DNA of 8,908 bases from Bacteroidales bacterium (GTDB lineage: Bacteria; Bacteroidota; Bacteroidia; Bacteroidales; JAAUTT01): assembly GCA_012031335.1 (NCBI GenBank), contig JAAUTT010000132.1, positions 1 to 8,908 of the forward strand, read 5' to 3'. The position numbers and the translations under genes were made by a program. Every line of letters begins with the position of its first letter. Within the stretch, counting starts at the first letter, position 1. Shown here one piece after another: positions 1-8,673 of the stretch. Below the pieces are notes generated by a model. The model had not been told where the DNA came from, did not search any database, and was given only the letters and a program-made list of their open reading frames with translations.

Positions 1-516
1 TCCGGGTCAGCACGGATTAGCCAAAAAAAGGAAAAAGGTATCAGAATATGGTGTGCAGCTGAGAGGAAAAGCAGAAAGCAAAATATACCTATGGGATTTT
101 AGAAAAAACAGTTTGCTAATATTTTTCACAAAGCTTCACGTTCAAAAGGGGTTACAGGTGAAGTTTTATTACAATTGTTAGAGTCAAGACTCGACAATGT
201 AATTTACAGACTTGGAGTTGCTCCTACACGAAAAGCTGCTCGTCAGCTTGTGAACCATTGTCATATTGTTGTTAATGGGCATGTGGTTAACATACCATCC
301 TATATTGTTAAAAGCGGCGATATAGTCGGCGTTCGTGAAAAATCAAAATCTATGGAAGTTATTACTGATTCCTTATCATCCTCACGAAAATCAAAATATT
401 CATGGCTGGAGTGGGATGCAGAAGAAATGATGGGCAAATTTTTAAATATGCCTGAACGTTCTGATATTCCTGAGAACATTAAAGAACAGTTAATTGTTGA
501 ATTATACTCGAAATAA
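1..516 (+). CDS. rpsD: 30S ribosomal protein S4, 5'-truncated and frameshifted as read
   Basis: S4 is a primary 16S rRNA-binding protein of the small subunit that helps start 30S assembly. The window opens inside the gene: the second frame begins PGQHG, then [11 protein letters not shown], typical of the S4 N-terminal domain. The frame then slips twice. An extra G at 65-66 and an extra A in the run 103-108 must be removed to read [21 protein letters not shown] and onward into the intact part from about 109. The intact part contains the S4 RNA-binding domain ([18 protein letters not shown], then [22 protein letters not shown]) and the family C-terminus ending [16 protein letters not shown]. 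The first in-frame alternative start codon after the breaks is a TTG at 175, but this lies inside the conserved domain and is not a real start. An essential gene is unlikely to be truly broken, so the shifts are probably sequence errors. rpoA follows 14 nt downstream in the same operon. Confidence 0.95.
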
Positions 517-530
517 TCAATATTGATAAT

Positions 531-1523
531 ATGGCCATATTAGCTTTTCAAAAACCTGACAAGGTTATAATGCTCGAATCGGATGACTTCACAGGGAAAT
601 TCGAATTCAGGCCATTAGAACCAGGTTACGGTATTACAGTAGGAAACGCCCTGAGAAGAATTTTGCTTTCTTCACTTGAGGGTTATGCAATTACCACAAT
701 TAAGATTGAAGGTGTTGATCATGAGTTTTCTACAATTACCGGAGTTATTGAAGATATTACTGAAATAATTCTCAATCTGAAGCAAGTTCGCTTTAAAAAA
801 CAAGTTGAGGAAACCGATGGTGAGAAAATTCATTTAGTTATAAGTGGTCAAAATGAATTTAAGGCTGGAGACATGAACCGTTTTCTTAATGGTTTCAAAG
901 TTCTCAATCCTGAACACATTATTTGCCACATGGAACCTGAAGTTAAACTTCAGATAACGCTTACTCTGAATAAGGGAAGAGGGTATGTTCCATCGGAAGA
1001 AAACCGTCCGCATGACACTGAATTTGGTGTAATTGCCATTGATTCCATTCATACTCCGGTAAAAAATGTGAAATATTCTGTTGAAAACTATCGTGTTGAA
1101 CAGAAAACTGACTATGAAAAACTTATCATAGACATCAAAACAGACGGCTCAATACATCCAAAAGAAGCGCTAAAAGAAGCGGCAAAAATTCTTATTTATC
1201 ATTTCATGCTTTTTTCAGATGAGAAAATTACACTTGATTCTGAAGATAAAAGCGCCAATGAGGAATTTGACGAAGAAATACTTCACATGAGACAGTTACT
1301 TAAAACCAAACTGGTAGATCTTGATCTTTCAGTTCGTGCCCTTAACTGCTTAAAAGCTGCTGAAGTAGAAACTTTGGGCGACTTGGTTAAATTTAACAAA
1401 AACGATTTACTGAAGTTCCGTAATTTTGGTAAAAAATCGTTAACCGAATTGGATGAACTGCTCGAATCGATGAATCTGATGTTCGGGATGGATATAAGCA
1501 AGTACAAATTAGACAAGGATTAG
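531..1523 (+). CDS. rpoA: DNA-directed RNA polymerase subunit alpha
   Basis: Alpha dimerises to nucleate RNA polymerase assembly, and its C-terminal domain contacts UP-element DNA and activators. The 330-residue product is full length. The N-terminal assembly domain carries the conserved block [20 protein letters not shown] (about residues 32-51). An acidic linker (about 236-250) separates it from the C-terminal domain (about 260-320). That domain keeps the DNA-contact residues in RALNCLK (Arg269, Asn272, Lys275, matching E. coli Arg265, Asn268, Lys271) and the loop FGKKSLTEL (299-307). The ATG at 531 is supported by the family N-terminus [13 protein letters not shown]. No Shine-Dalgarno sequence is visible and the leader is A/T-rich, as is usual in Bacteroidota. 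It lies between rpsD (14-nt gap) and rplQ (4-nt gap), so it is cotranscribed with ribosomal protein genes. The frame is uninterrupted, in contrast to rpsD. Confidence 0.99.
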   Translation: MAILAFQKPDKVIMLESDDFTGKFEFRPLEPGYGITVGNALRRILLSSLEGYAITTIKIEGVDHEFSTITGVIEDITEIILNLKQVRFKKQVEETDGEKIHLVISGQNEFKAGDMNRFLNGFKVLNPEHIICHMEPEVKLQITLTLNKGRGYVPSEENRPHDTEFGVIAIDSIHTPVKNVKYSVENYRVEQKTDYEKLIIDIKTDGSIHPKEALKEAAKILIYHFMLFSDEKITLDSEDKSANEEFDEEILHMRQLLKTKLVDLDLSVRALNCLKAAEVETLGDLVKFNKNDLLKFRNFGKKSLTELDELLESMNLMFGMDISKYKLDKD

Positions 1524-1527
1524 AACA

Positions 1528-2091
1528 ATGAGACATTTAAATAAGATTAATCATCTTGGCAGGACAAGCTCTCATCGCAAGGCTTTGATGTCGAATATGG
1601 CATCGGACCTTATTTTACGCAAGAGAATTACAACCACCACTGCTAAAGCCAAAGCCTTGCGCATGTATGTTGAACCACTTATCAACAAATCGAAGGAGAA
1701 CACAACTCATTCAAGGCGAGTAGTATTCGGTTATCTGCAAAATAAATTTGCAGTAAGTGAACTTTTTAAGGATATTTCTGCAAAAATATTAAACCGTCCC
1801 GGAGGATATACCCGCATTCTTAAAACAGGTTTCAGGGAGGGCGATAATGCTGAAATGTGTATTATTGAACTGGTGGACTATAATCTCAATATGTTATCTG
1901 CTGGTGGTGATACAAAAACAAAAGCTGCCCGTAAGAGCAGAAGGGGAGGTAAGAAAAAGATTGAAGATGCTAAAGTAGTAGCATCAGCCGCTTCGGAACC
2001 TAAAAAAGTGAAAGAAGCAAAGCCTAAGGCTGAACCTAAATCAGCTTCTGAAACAACCCAAAGCCCTGAAAAGGATTCATCAGAGTCATAA
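1528..2091 (+). CDS. rplQ: 50S ribosomal protein L17 with a charged C-terminal tail
   Basis: L17 is a large-subunit protein located near the peptide exit tunnel region. The conserved core spans about residues 1-118: [20 protein letters not shown] at the start, then [18 protein letters not shown], the [22 protein letters not shown] block and IIELVDYN. Residues about 125-187 form an extra tail rich in Lys, Ala, Glu, Pro and Ser. It is probably unstructured, which makes the protein much longer than the roughly 120-130 residue E. coli form. Such tails are common in Bacteroidota L17. The ATG is 4 nt after the rpoA stop, implying translational coupling. A strong hairpin terminator begins about 20 nt after the stop, so this is the last gene of the alpha operon. 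Confidence 0.98.
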   Translation: MRHLNKINHLGRTSSHRKALMSNMASDLILRKRITTTTAKAKALRMYVEPLINKSKENTTHSRRVVFGYLQNKFAVSELFKDISAKILNRPGGYTRILKTGFREGDNAEMCIIELVDYNLNMLSAGGDTKTKAARKSRRGGKKKIEDAKVVASAASEPKKVKEAKPKAEPKSASETTQSPEKDSSES

Positions 2092-2111
2092 TTCTGACAT
2101 ACAGATATTTT

Positions 2112-2148
2112 AAAAGGGATAAGGGTTATTTTAGCCTTATCCCTTTTT
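2112..2148 (+). terminator. Rho-independent terminator after rplQ
   Basis: A perfect 13-bp stem pairs 2112-2124 (AAAAGGGATAAGG) with 2135-2147 (CCTTATCCCTTTT) around a 10-nt loop. The right arm runs into a T tract ending at 2148. It lies 20 nt after the rplQ stop and 43 nt before eno, so it separates the ribosomal operon from enolase. Confidence 0.9.
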
Positions 2149-2184
2149 ATCTTTATTATATCGAAACATTAACAATTAATTTAA

Positions 2185-3471
<1,287 letters not shown>

Positions 3472-3493
3472 TTAGTTTAACAATTTACCTGTC

Positions 3494-3530
3494 AATGGGG
3501 CTAAATGTAATATGTTAGCCCCATTTTCTT
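3494..3530 (+). terminator. Rho-independent terminator after eno
   Basis: A perfect 11-bp stem pairs 3494-3504 (AATGGGGCTAA) with 3515-3525 (TTAGCCCCATT) around a 10-nt loop. The right arm continues into a T-rich tail (TTTCTTTT). It starts 22 nt after the eno stop. Confidence 0.9.
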
Positions 3531-3614
3531 TTAATTACGGAACTTATTTTCTGCTGATAGTTATTTCGCTGCCAGCAGTTTTCACCAACAGTCTTACTTA
3601 TGTTATCGACCGTT

Positions 3615-3647
3615 TTTGACAAATTCAACTTTTTTTTGTTATATTAG
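3615..3647 (+). promoter_or_regulatory. Candidate Bacteroidota promoter for citrate synthase
   Basis: A TTTG box at 3615-3618 is followed, after 21 nt, by TATATTAG at 3640-3647. This is one mismatch from the Bacteroidota -7 consensus TANNTTTG. The implied start of transcription near 3654 would leave a leader of about 38 nt before the ATG at 3692. The rest of the 3531-3691 gap is A/T-rich, with only a weak 6-bp hairpin (3551-3556 with 3573-3578). This assignment rests on motif match and position alone. Confidence 0.4.
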
Positions 3648-3756
3648 TGAATTAAGTTAGCAATCATAAACCTTCTTAAATATTTACTATTATGCCCAGG
3701 CTAAGGAGAAACTTTACGAAAAAATTGAATCATGGCGTCAAAGAACTAACAGGCTG

Positions 3757-4173
3757 TTGAATGATTATGGCGATGTTGTTATTGATGAAGTTACTATTTC
3801 GAAAGCAATAGGTGGTATGCGTGATTTGAAATGTCTGGTTACGGATATTTCATACCTTGATCCTCAGGAAGGAATTAGATACAGAGGTTATACATTACCC
3901 GAATTATTCGAAAAGCTCCCAAAGCCAAAGGGATCCAACATGCCTTATGTTGAAGGGTGTTATTATTTACTATTAACAGGGGATATACCTTCAGAATCTG
4001 AAGTTGCTGAAGTTATTGATGAATTTTCCAAAAGACGAATTCTTCCTCGATATGTTTATGAAGTAATCGATGCTTTCCCATCAATAAGCCATCCGATGAC
4101 GATATTTTCTTCTGCTATTCTTACAATGGCCAGAGAATCGTTCTTTAATAAAAAAGTATCATGCCGGAATTAA
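3757..4173 (+). CDS. gltA: Citrate synthase, N-terminal fragment (frame as read)
   Basis: This is the first piece of the split citrate synthase. The frame is actually open from 3670, and conserved-looking coding sequence (KEKLYEKIESW) precedes the TTG at 3757, so that codon is not the true start. It covers the small N-terminal helical part with GGMRDLKCLVTD, EGIRYRGYTLPELFEKLP and EGCYYLLLTGDIP. The last five residues before the stop (VSCRN) are out of frame: after FFNKK the true reading moves to [13 protein letters not shown]. It contains none of the three catalytic residues. Confidence 0.8.
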   Translation: MNDYGDVVIDEVTISKAIGGMRDLKCLVTDISYLDPQEGIRYRGYTLPELFEKLPKPKGSNMPYVEGCYYLLLTGDIPSESEVAEVIDEFSKRRILPRYVYEVIDAFPSISHPMTIFSSAILTMARESFFNKKVSCRN

Positions 4174-4804
4174 TAAATCGGAGTATTGGGACCCTTATTA
4201 TGAAGATGCATTAAATCTTCTGGCAAAATTACCCGAAGTAGCTACCTATATTTATGCCAAACTATACAGGGGCGGAAAACGAATACAAAGTAATCCAAAC
4301 CTTGATTTTGGAGGGAATTTTGCTCATATGATGGGTATAGCTGCACCATATGACGATGTTTCAAGATTACATTTTATTTTGCATGCCGACCATGAAAGCG
4401 GTAATGTGAGCGCTCACACGGGACATCTTGTTGCCAGTTCATTATCAGATATTTATTTATCCATTTCTGCTATGATAAATGGATTAGCCGGCCCCCTCCA
4501 TGGTTTGGCTAATCAGGAAGTTCTGTTGTGGTTACAGGATGTAATGAATAAAATGGGAGGTCATACTCCAACTGAAGGCGAATTAAGACAATTTGTATGG
4601 GATACACTCAATTCTGGTCAGGTTATTCCAGGATACGGCCATGCTGTACTTCGCAAAACTGACCCAAGGTATACCATACAGCGCGATTTTTGTTTGCAGT
4701 ATATGCCTGGCGATCCTCTCTTTGAATTGACCAATATGCTTTACAAAATTGTGCCTCAAGTGCTTTTGGAACACGGAAAAGCAAAAATCCATGGCCAAAC
4801 GTAG
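4157..4804 (+). CDS. gltA: Citrate synthase, central fragment (frame as read)
   Basis: This is the second piece, open from 4157; the first in-frame ATG is at 4328. It reads [18 protein letters not shown], then [27 protein letters not shown] and [16 protein letters not shown]. It therefore carries two of the three catalytic residues, both histidines (codons at 4499 and 4640). It ends LLEHGKAK followed by out-of-frame residues IHGQT. The catalytic aspartate lies only in the next frame, so this piece could not be a working enzyme alone. Confidence 0.8.
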   Translation, partial: YHAGINKSEYWDPYYEDALNLLAKLPEVATYIYAKLYRGGKRIQSNPNLDFGGNFAHMMGIAAPYDDVSRLHFILHADHESGNVSAHTGHLVASSLSDIYLSISAMINGLAGPLHGLANQEVLLWLQDVMNKMGGHTPTEGELRQFVWDTLNSGQVIPGYGHAVLRKTDPRYTIQRDFCLQYMPGDPLFELTNMLYKIVPQVLLEHGKAKIHGQT

Positions 4805-5064
4805 ATGCTCAGTCTGGAGTTATTCAATGGCATTATGGTGTTAAGGAATACGATTTTTATACAGTTCTTTTTGGTATTGGCCGGGCTATTGGTATTTGCG
4901 CCAACATTGTTTGGGACAGAGCCCTTGGGTATCCCCTTGAACGTCCCAAATCTGTTACAACCGAAATGCTCGAAAATATTGCCATGAAATCAGTCAAAAA
5001 GGATAGGACTAAATTTTTTGGAATGTTTTATTTAGAACACAAAGTCTCATTTGAAATACTATAG
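4789..5064 (+). CDS. gltA: Citrate synthase, C-terminal fragment (frame as read)
   Basis: This is the third piece, with no start of its own. It reads [10 protein letters not shown] (catalytic Asp, codon 4804-4806), then [18 protein letters not shown] and [15 protein letters not shown], the usual end of the mitochondrial-type enzyme. Residues after about SVKKD (from 5005) match nothing I know in the family and overlap the transcription terminator, so they are probably read-through from one more missing base. Confidence 0.7.
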   Translation, partial: PWPNVDAQSGVIQWHYGVKEYDFYTVLFGIGRAIGICANIVWDRALGYPLERPKSVTTEMLENIAMKSVKKDRTKFFGMFYLEHKVSFEIL

Positions 5065-5103
5065 AAAATAGTCTTTTGGATCATGACTTTGTGTTCCTTT
5101 TTT
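5035..5103 (+). terminator. Nested-hairpin terminator after citrate synthase
   Basis: A perfect 12-bp outer stem pairs 5035-5046 (GAACACAAAGTC) with 5085-5096 (GACTTTGTGTTC), followed by C and six T (5098-5103). Its 38-nt loop contains a smaller hairpin, ACTAT 5058-5062 with ATAGT 5068-5072 around AGAAA. The citrate synthase stop as read falls inside this inner hairpin, which suggests the true stop is upstream, at 5004-5006. The long loop is unusual for an intrinsic terminator, but the stem and T tract are strong. Confidence 0.75.
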
Positions 5104-5136
5104 GATTCTGAATACTAACTTGATTTTTTAATTTTG
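5101..5136 (+). promoter_or_regulatory. Possible promoter for the sensor phosphatase gene
   Basis: TAATTTTG at 5129-5136 matches the Bacteroidota -7 consensus TANNTTTG exactly. An upstream TTTG lies at 5101-5104 with a 24-nt spacer, slightly longer than usual, and overlaps the T tract of the preceding terminator. The resulting leader to the ATG at 5323 would be about 180 nt. In such A/T-rich DNA a chance match is possible. Confidence 0.3.
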
Positions 5137-5207
5137 CTATCCATTTTATTGTTTAGCTTATTTTTCTTAACCATCAAAATTTAGAACCTTTAAATTTTAT
5201 TTCCCTA

Positions 5208-5226
5208 TAGCAAATTTATTTTGCTA
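5208..5226. repeat. Short inverted repeat upstream of the sensor gene
   Basis: TAGCAAA (5208-5214) is repeated inverted as TTTGCTA (5220-5226) around a 5-nt centre. It lies about 97 nt before the ATG at 5323. It could be a protein-binding site or a small leader hairpin; no known operator is recognised. The remaining gap 5104-5322 is A/T-rich and shows no gene. A TTG at 5221 opens the sensor frame earlier, but the residues before 5323 do not look like part of the protein. Confidence 0.3.
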
Positions 5227-5322
5227 AGTTTCTGTCATTATTTTAAGAAACAATCAACTCTTTTGGAAATCTTCTTTGGGAATGTTTTAATAATTGGTAA
5301 ATTAGCAATTACAGTATTTGAT

Positions 5323-5706
5323 ATGAAGAGTTTTTTCAGGTCATTCTTAATTGTAATATTGCTTTTACAGTCTCAAAGGACTTTTAATCAGGAGTATGTA
5401 ACTGGTATTGATGTTTTTTCCGTTGTTGAAGGACTTTCCCAAACTACAATTAATACTATTTTTCAGGATTCAAGAGGTTACTTATGGATTGGTACACAAG
5501 GAGGCCTGAATCGTTACGATGGTTATACGTTTAAGGCTTATAACCCGCAATTAGTTAATAAAAATTCTATTTCAAGCAATTTCATAACATGCATAACCGA
5601 AGACAAAAAGGGAATCTTTGGATTGGAACACGAAATGGCCTTAATTTATATAGTTACAAAAAGGATAACTTTCAACGATATAACCACAACTCAGGTAACC
5701 CTCTGA
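5323..5706 (+). CDS. Sensor phosphatase, N-terminal fragment (frame as read)
   Basis: This is the first piece of the split sensor gene. It has a basic N-terminus and the hydrophobic run FLIVILLL, with no clear signal-peptidase site. FSVVEGLSQTTINTIFQDSRG and the first propeller repeat (LWIGTQGGLNRYDGYTFKAY) follow. It is in frame to about TEDKKG (residue 95, at 5605-5609). The residues after that, up to the stop at 5706, are read in the wrong frame, since the neighbouring frame continues NLWIGTRNGLNLY. Confidence 0.75.
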   Translation: MKSFFRSFLIVILLLQSQRTFNQEYVTGIDVFSVVEGLSQTTINTIFQDSRGYLWIGTQGGLNRYDGYTFKAYNPQLVNKNSISSNFITCITEDKKGIFGLEHEMALIYIVTKRITFNDITTTQVTL

Positions 5707-7364
5707 CAATTGCTTCCGATGACGTTCAAGGCCTTTTGTTTGACAAGAGTAATAATTTATGGATTAAAACTCCCGAAACACTAGACCGGCTTGATGTATC
5801 TTCTGGTCATTTTTTTCATTACCCGTTTTTTAATAACATTTTCAATTTCGACAATGATCGTGTAAATTATCAAATTATTGATGATGTCAAAGGCAGACTA
5901 TGGGTTTCAACGAAGGATGGACTTAATTTTTTTGATAGGAATCTTTTACTTTTTGATCGATTTCACCAGAGTGAGAAGTCGGAATTTGATCTCGAAGTAA
6001 ACAATATTACAGCTATTCTGGAAACAAAAGAACAAGAGTTTTGGGTGGGAACAGGTCATGGTCTCAAACTTTTTGACCGGGAAACCAAAAGATTTATGCC
6101 ATCCGAAAAAATTCGGCTTTTTGGGAAAAAAAGAATTTCTGCTTTACTGGAAGACAATAATGGAAAAAAGTGGATAGGTACTGAAAGTGGGATATATATA
6201 TATGATCCCCAGAATAATAAAACCGAAAAACTTACCATCTCAGGCGAGGCTTCAGCAAATGTATTGAAATCTCCAATTATTTCGATCTTTCAGGATAAAT
6301 CCGGAATAATTTGGGTAGGAACTAATAGAGGGCTGGTTAAGATTAATATTGAAACCAAAAAATTCAGACTCATAAATAAAAATTCTTTACCAAAAGGTAA
6401 TTTCAACTCCGATGATGTGGCTTCCATCTTCAAAGATAATTCATCTTCTTTGTGGGTTGGTACATGGGGAGATGGTTTAAATATACTCGACCTGCAGGAT
6501 AATTCTGTACGAAATTTTAATCTGTCGGATAATAATGGGAATTCAAACTGGAATTATATTCATGCAATATTTAAGGATCGTAAGAATAACTATTGGTTAG
6601 GAACACGCGACGGTGTACTGCTTTTCAATCCGGTAACAGGTAAAGTCAAAAATATCTGCGACGAAAACAATATTAAAGGTTGTGAAATTGTAAAAGGTAA
6701 CCGTATTTCCCAAATAGTAGAAGATAGTCTTGGTAACTTATGGTTTGCAACATATTACGGACTTTTGAAATTAAATAATCGTAAAACAGAAATTGAGTCC
6801 TGGCTGCATTCTCCTGATGACACTACTTCCATGCCTTCCAATGTTTTTTATAATATTAAACTTGATAACAAAGGTCTCTTTTGGCTTGGGACAGATAAGG
6901 GTCTCGTTAAGTTTGATCCTTTAACTGGCAAAATTTTAAATAAAACTCATTTCTCAGATAATGAAAGTCATCCGGGATACTCAACCTTATATGCAATTGA
7001 AGTTGATGAGCAAAATAAAACTATATGGGCGGGTAGTGAAAATGGCCTTATAAAATTTAATTGGAATTGCAGTATTTCCAAGATTTATGTAGAAGACGAA
7101 AATTTGTCAGGTAATGTAATTTATGCACTTTTAAAAGATAGTTATAATAATCTTTGGCTTAGTACTAATCGTGGAATAAATAAATTTAGTATCCTCAATG
7201 AATCGGTAATAAACTTCGATTTAACAGACGGGTTACAGAATTATGAATTTAACCTGGGCGCTTATCTCCGAGACAATAATGGGAATTTTTATTTCGGAGG
7301 GATTTCAGGAATTAATGTGATCACTCCCGATTCAGTGGCTAAAACATGGCTGTTCCTAATATAG
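5589..7364 (+). CDS. Sensor phosphatase, propeller fragment (frame as read)
   Basis: This is the second piece, meaningful from about 5610. It carries propeller repeats 2-14, each centred on a W-I/V/L-G/S-T-type motif: WIGTRNG, WIKTPET, WVSTKDG, WVGTGHG, WIGTESG, WVGTNRG, WVGTWGDG, WLGTRDG, WFATYYG, WLGTDKG, WAGSENG, WLSTNRG and, more degenerate, YFGGISG. Together with repeat 1 this gives 14, the number found in two-propeller hybrid two-component sensors. The ATG at 5589 is out of frame with the true upstream coding sequence and is not a real start. The last residues (TWLFLI) are past the second shift. Confidence 0.8.
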   Translation: MHNRRQKGNLWIGTRNGLNLYSYKKDNFQRYNHNSGNPLTIASDDVQGLLFDKSNNLWIKTPETLDRLDVSSGHFFHYPFFNNIFNFDNDRVNYQIIDDVKGRLWVSTKDGLNFFDRNLLLFDRFHQSEKSEFDLEVNNITAILETKEQEFWVGTGHGLKLFDRETKRFMPSEKIRLFGKKRISALLEDNNGKKWIGTESGIYIYDPQNNKTEKLTISGEASANVLKSPIISIFQDKSGIIWVGTNRGLVKINIETKKFRLINKNSLPKGNFNSDDVASIFKDNSSSLWVGTWGDGLNILDLQDNSVRNFNLSDNNGNSNWNYIHAIFKDRKNNYWLGTRDGVLLFNPVTGKVKNICDENNIKGCEIVKGNRISQIVEDSLGNLWFATYYGLLKLNNRKTEIESWLHSPDDTTSMPSNVFYNIKLDNKGLFWLGTDKGLVKFDPLTGKILNKTHFSDNESHPGYSTLYAIEVDEQNKTIWAGSENGLIKFNWNCSISKIYVEDENLSGNVIYALLKDSYNNLWLSTNRGINKFSILNESVINFDLTDGLQNYEFNLGAYLRDNNGNFYFGGISGINVITPDSVAKTWLFLI

Positions 7365-8635
7365 TACTTACATATATTGAAATTTTTGATAAAAAAGGAG
7401 TTAAAAAGGAAATTCATCCCGAAGATAATATTATTACCCTGCCATATGGTACCAATCTAATTACTCTGGATTTTGCAGCACTTGATTATACCAATCCATC
7501 TAAAAACCAATTTAAATATAAATTTTATAGCGGAGTAGATGAAAGTGATTGGATAAATTCAGGTAAAAGGAGAAGCGTTACCTTTACAAATTTACGACCT
7601 GGTAAATACATTTTTAAGCTAATCGGTTCAAATAGCGACCTTGCCTGGAACGAAACTGGTGTGGAATACCAGATAGTTGTGCAGTCTCCTTTCTGGTTCA
7701 GTACACTTGCATATTATCTGTATGGTATCTTTGCGATTCTTTTATTCATAATTATATATCAGCTTAGAACCATTCAGTTTCATAAAACCAATAAACTTCT
7801 GAAACAACAGGAGATTATTGCCAAAGAAATGCTTAAACAAAAGGAGGAGCTTTCGATTAAAAATAAAAATATTACGGATAGTATCAATTATGCGAAGCGA
7901 ATTCAGGAAGCGCTGATGCCATCGGAAAAACAAATTAAGAAGGCGTTCCCGACTTCCTTTGTATTGTTGAAACCTAAGGATATAGTTAGTGGAGACTTTT
8001 TCTGGATTAGCGAGCGAAATGATAAAGTATTTGTTGCTGCTATTGATTGCACTGGGCATGGTGTACCGGGCGCATTTATGTCTATTATTGGTTATGAATT
8101 ATTCCGGAAGATAACTAATAACCAAAGTATCGATAATGCCTCGCAAATGTTAACCCACCTGAATCAGGAGTTTGAGTCTATTTTTAAAGATGTTGAAAAC
8201 TTTACACTGAGAGATGGTATGGATATAGCTTTTGTAGTTATTGACAAGAAAAATCATAAACTTGAGTTTTCAGGAGCAATAAACCCAATGTATCTTATCA
8301 GAAATAATAAGATTTTAGAAGTAAGGGGGTCCCGATTTTCTATTGGTATTGAGGAAGATGAAGAAAGAGAACAGGCTTTTGAAAATAATATAATGGACTT
8401 GGAACCCAATGATATATTTTATCTTTTTTCCGATGGTTATGCTGATCAGTTTGGAGGTCCGGAAGGGAAGAAGTTTAAATACAGACGTTTCCGACATTTG
8501 CTGCTAACTATACATAAATTTCCTATGGACGAACAACTCCAGCTTCTTGAAGAGCGTCTTGATTCCTGGAAAGGAGACCTGGAACAGGTGGATGATATTC
8601 TTATTATCGGTATTAAACCACTCTTGAATATTTAA
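7346..8635 (+). CDS. Sensor phosphatase, Y_Y_Y / membrane / SpoIIE phosphatase fragment (frame as read)
   Basis: This is the third piece, 429 residues with an internal ATG that is probably not used. It covers the Y_Y_Y beta-sandwich (about 37-112), a membrane span FWFSTLAYYLYGIFAILLF and onward (117-138), and a Lys/Gln/Glu-rich coiled coil (143-180). Next comes NYAKRIQEALMPSEKQIKKAF, the usual lead-in to Bacteroidota SpoIIE domains, and then the phosphatase with acidic metal ligands at 217, 234, 363 and 416-417. It has no signal peptide, so read alone it would lack a way to place the Y_Y_Y domain outside. That supports its being the end of the upstream gene. Confidence 0.85.
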   Translation: MAVPNIVLTYIEIFDKKGVKKEIHPEDNIITLPYGTNLITLDFAALDYTNPSKNQFKYKFYSGVDESDWINSGKRRSVTFTNLRPGKYIFKLIGSNSDLAWNETGVEYQIVVQSPFWFSTLAYYLYGIFAILLFIIIYQLRTIQFHKTNKLLKQQEIIAKEMLKQKEELSIKNKNITDSINYAKRIQEALMPSEKQIKKAFPTSFVLLKPKDIVSGDFFWISERNDKVFVAAIDCTGHGVPGAFMSIIGYELFRKITNNQSIDNASQMLTHLNQEFESIFKDVENFTLRDGMDIAFVVIDKKNHKLEFSGAINPMYLIRNNKILEVRGSRFSIGIEEDEEREQAFENNIMDLEPNDIFYLFSDGYADQFGGPEGKKFKYRRFRHLLLTIHKFPMDEQLQLLEERLDSWKGDLEQVDDILIIGIKPLLNI

Positions 8636-8673
8636 TTTTATAGCTCGAAGTTTCCCTTATTTCATATTTGTTA

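Larger units (their letters stand above)
3692..5064 (+). pseudogene. gltA: Citrate synthase, mitochondrial (eukaryotic-like) type; gene frameshifted as read
   Basis: Citrate synthase condenses acetyl-CoA and oxaloacetate to citrate, the first TCA-cycle step. Joined across the breaks, the product resembles the animal mitochondrial enzyme throughout: [69 protein letters not shown] and [11 protein letters not shown]. The catalytic triad is His270, His317 and Asp372 (codons at 4499, 4640 and 4804), matching pig His274, His320 and Asp375. Three one-base corrections give the frame: a C missing in CCC 3695-3697, an A extra in 4150-4155 and an A missing in 4783-4787. The first yields a start MPQAKEKLYEKIES from ATG 3692; otherwise no ATG opens the frame. 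The stop as read (5062-5064) lies inside the terminator loop. A further missing A at 4996-5000 would end the protein at 5004-5006, giving 438 residues, close to the family norm. Probably an intact gene with sequence errors. Confidence 0.88.
5323..8635 (+). pseudogene. Double-propeller / Y_Y_Y membrane sensor with SpoIIE (PP2C) phosphatase output; gene frameshifted as read
   Basis: Two one-base corrections, a missing A in 5605-5609 and a missing A in 7341-7344, restore one frame of 1104 residues. Order: signal-peptide-like start MKSFFRSFLIVILLLQ (1-16 and on); 14 two-component-regulator propeller repeats (about 40-670) of the form DxxGxLWIGTxxGL, enough for two seven-bladed propellers; a Y_Y_Y domain (about 712-787) with LDYTNPSKNQFKYKF and TNLRPGKYIFKLIGSN; one membrane span (about 792-813); a coiled coil (about 818-855); and a SpoIIE-type PP2C phosphatase (about 880-1100). 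Metal-site motifs are intact: SGDFFW (Asp892), AIDCTGHG (Asp909), FSDGYAD (Asp1038) and VDDILI (Asp1091-1092). The periplasmic half matches hybrid two-component sensors that read glycans, but a phosphatase replaces the kinase. Its target, likely a phosphorylated anti-anti-sigma-type protein, is inferred, and no such gene is adjacent. The ATG at 5323 is chosen because the signal peptide follows it directly. Confidence 0.85.

Noticed and set aside
175..516. A separate short S4-like protein starting at TTG 175
   Set aside because: Coding similarity to S4 continues upstream through the window start once two homopolymer bases are corrected, so this is the C-terminal part of ordinary rpsD.
834..1052. 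Minus-strand open frame within rpoA, and similar ones at 1283-1516, 2782-3006, 4583-4798, 6056-6238, 7742-8059 and 8315-8497
   Set aside because: Each is the antisense of a well-supported conserved gene and shows no recognisable domain.
3551..3578. CTGCTG/CAGCAG hairpin as a second terminator or riboswitch
   Set aside because: Only 6 bp with a 16-nt loop and four T after it; a stronger terminator already lies at 3494-3530 and no riboswitch pattern is evident.
3703..3708. AAGGAG as a Shine-Dalgarno sequence for a start downstream of 3708
   Set aside because: It codes for Lys-Glu in the restored N-terminus of citrate synthase. The ATG at 3732 opens only a five-codon frame, and the TTG at 3757 is inside coding sequence.
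4150..4156. A AAA AAG heptamer in citrate synthase as a programmed -1 frameshift site
   Set aside because: The downstream frame requires skipping one base (+1), not slipping back. The other breaks in the same gene go in different directions, and the catalytic aspartate is needed in every product. Sequence error in an A run explains it better.
4805..4987. Short frame of 60 codons with a membrane-like sequence
   Set aside because: It overlaps the citrate synthase C-terminal coding sequence in another frame, and the conserved reading ([23 protein letters not shown]) is in the frame starting near 4789.
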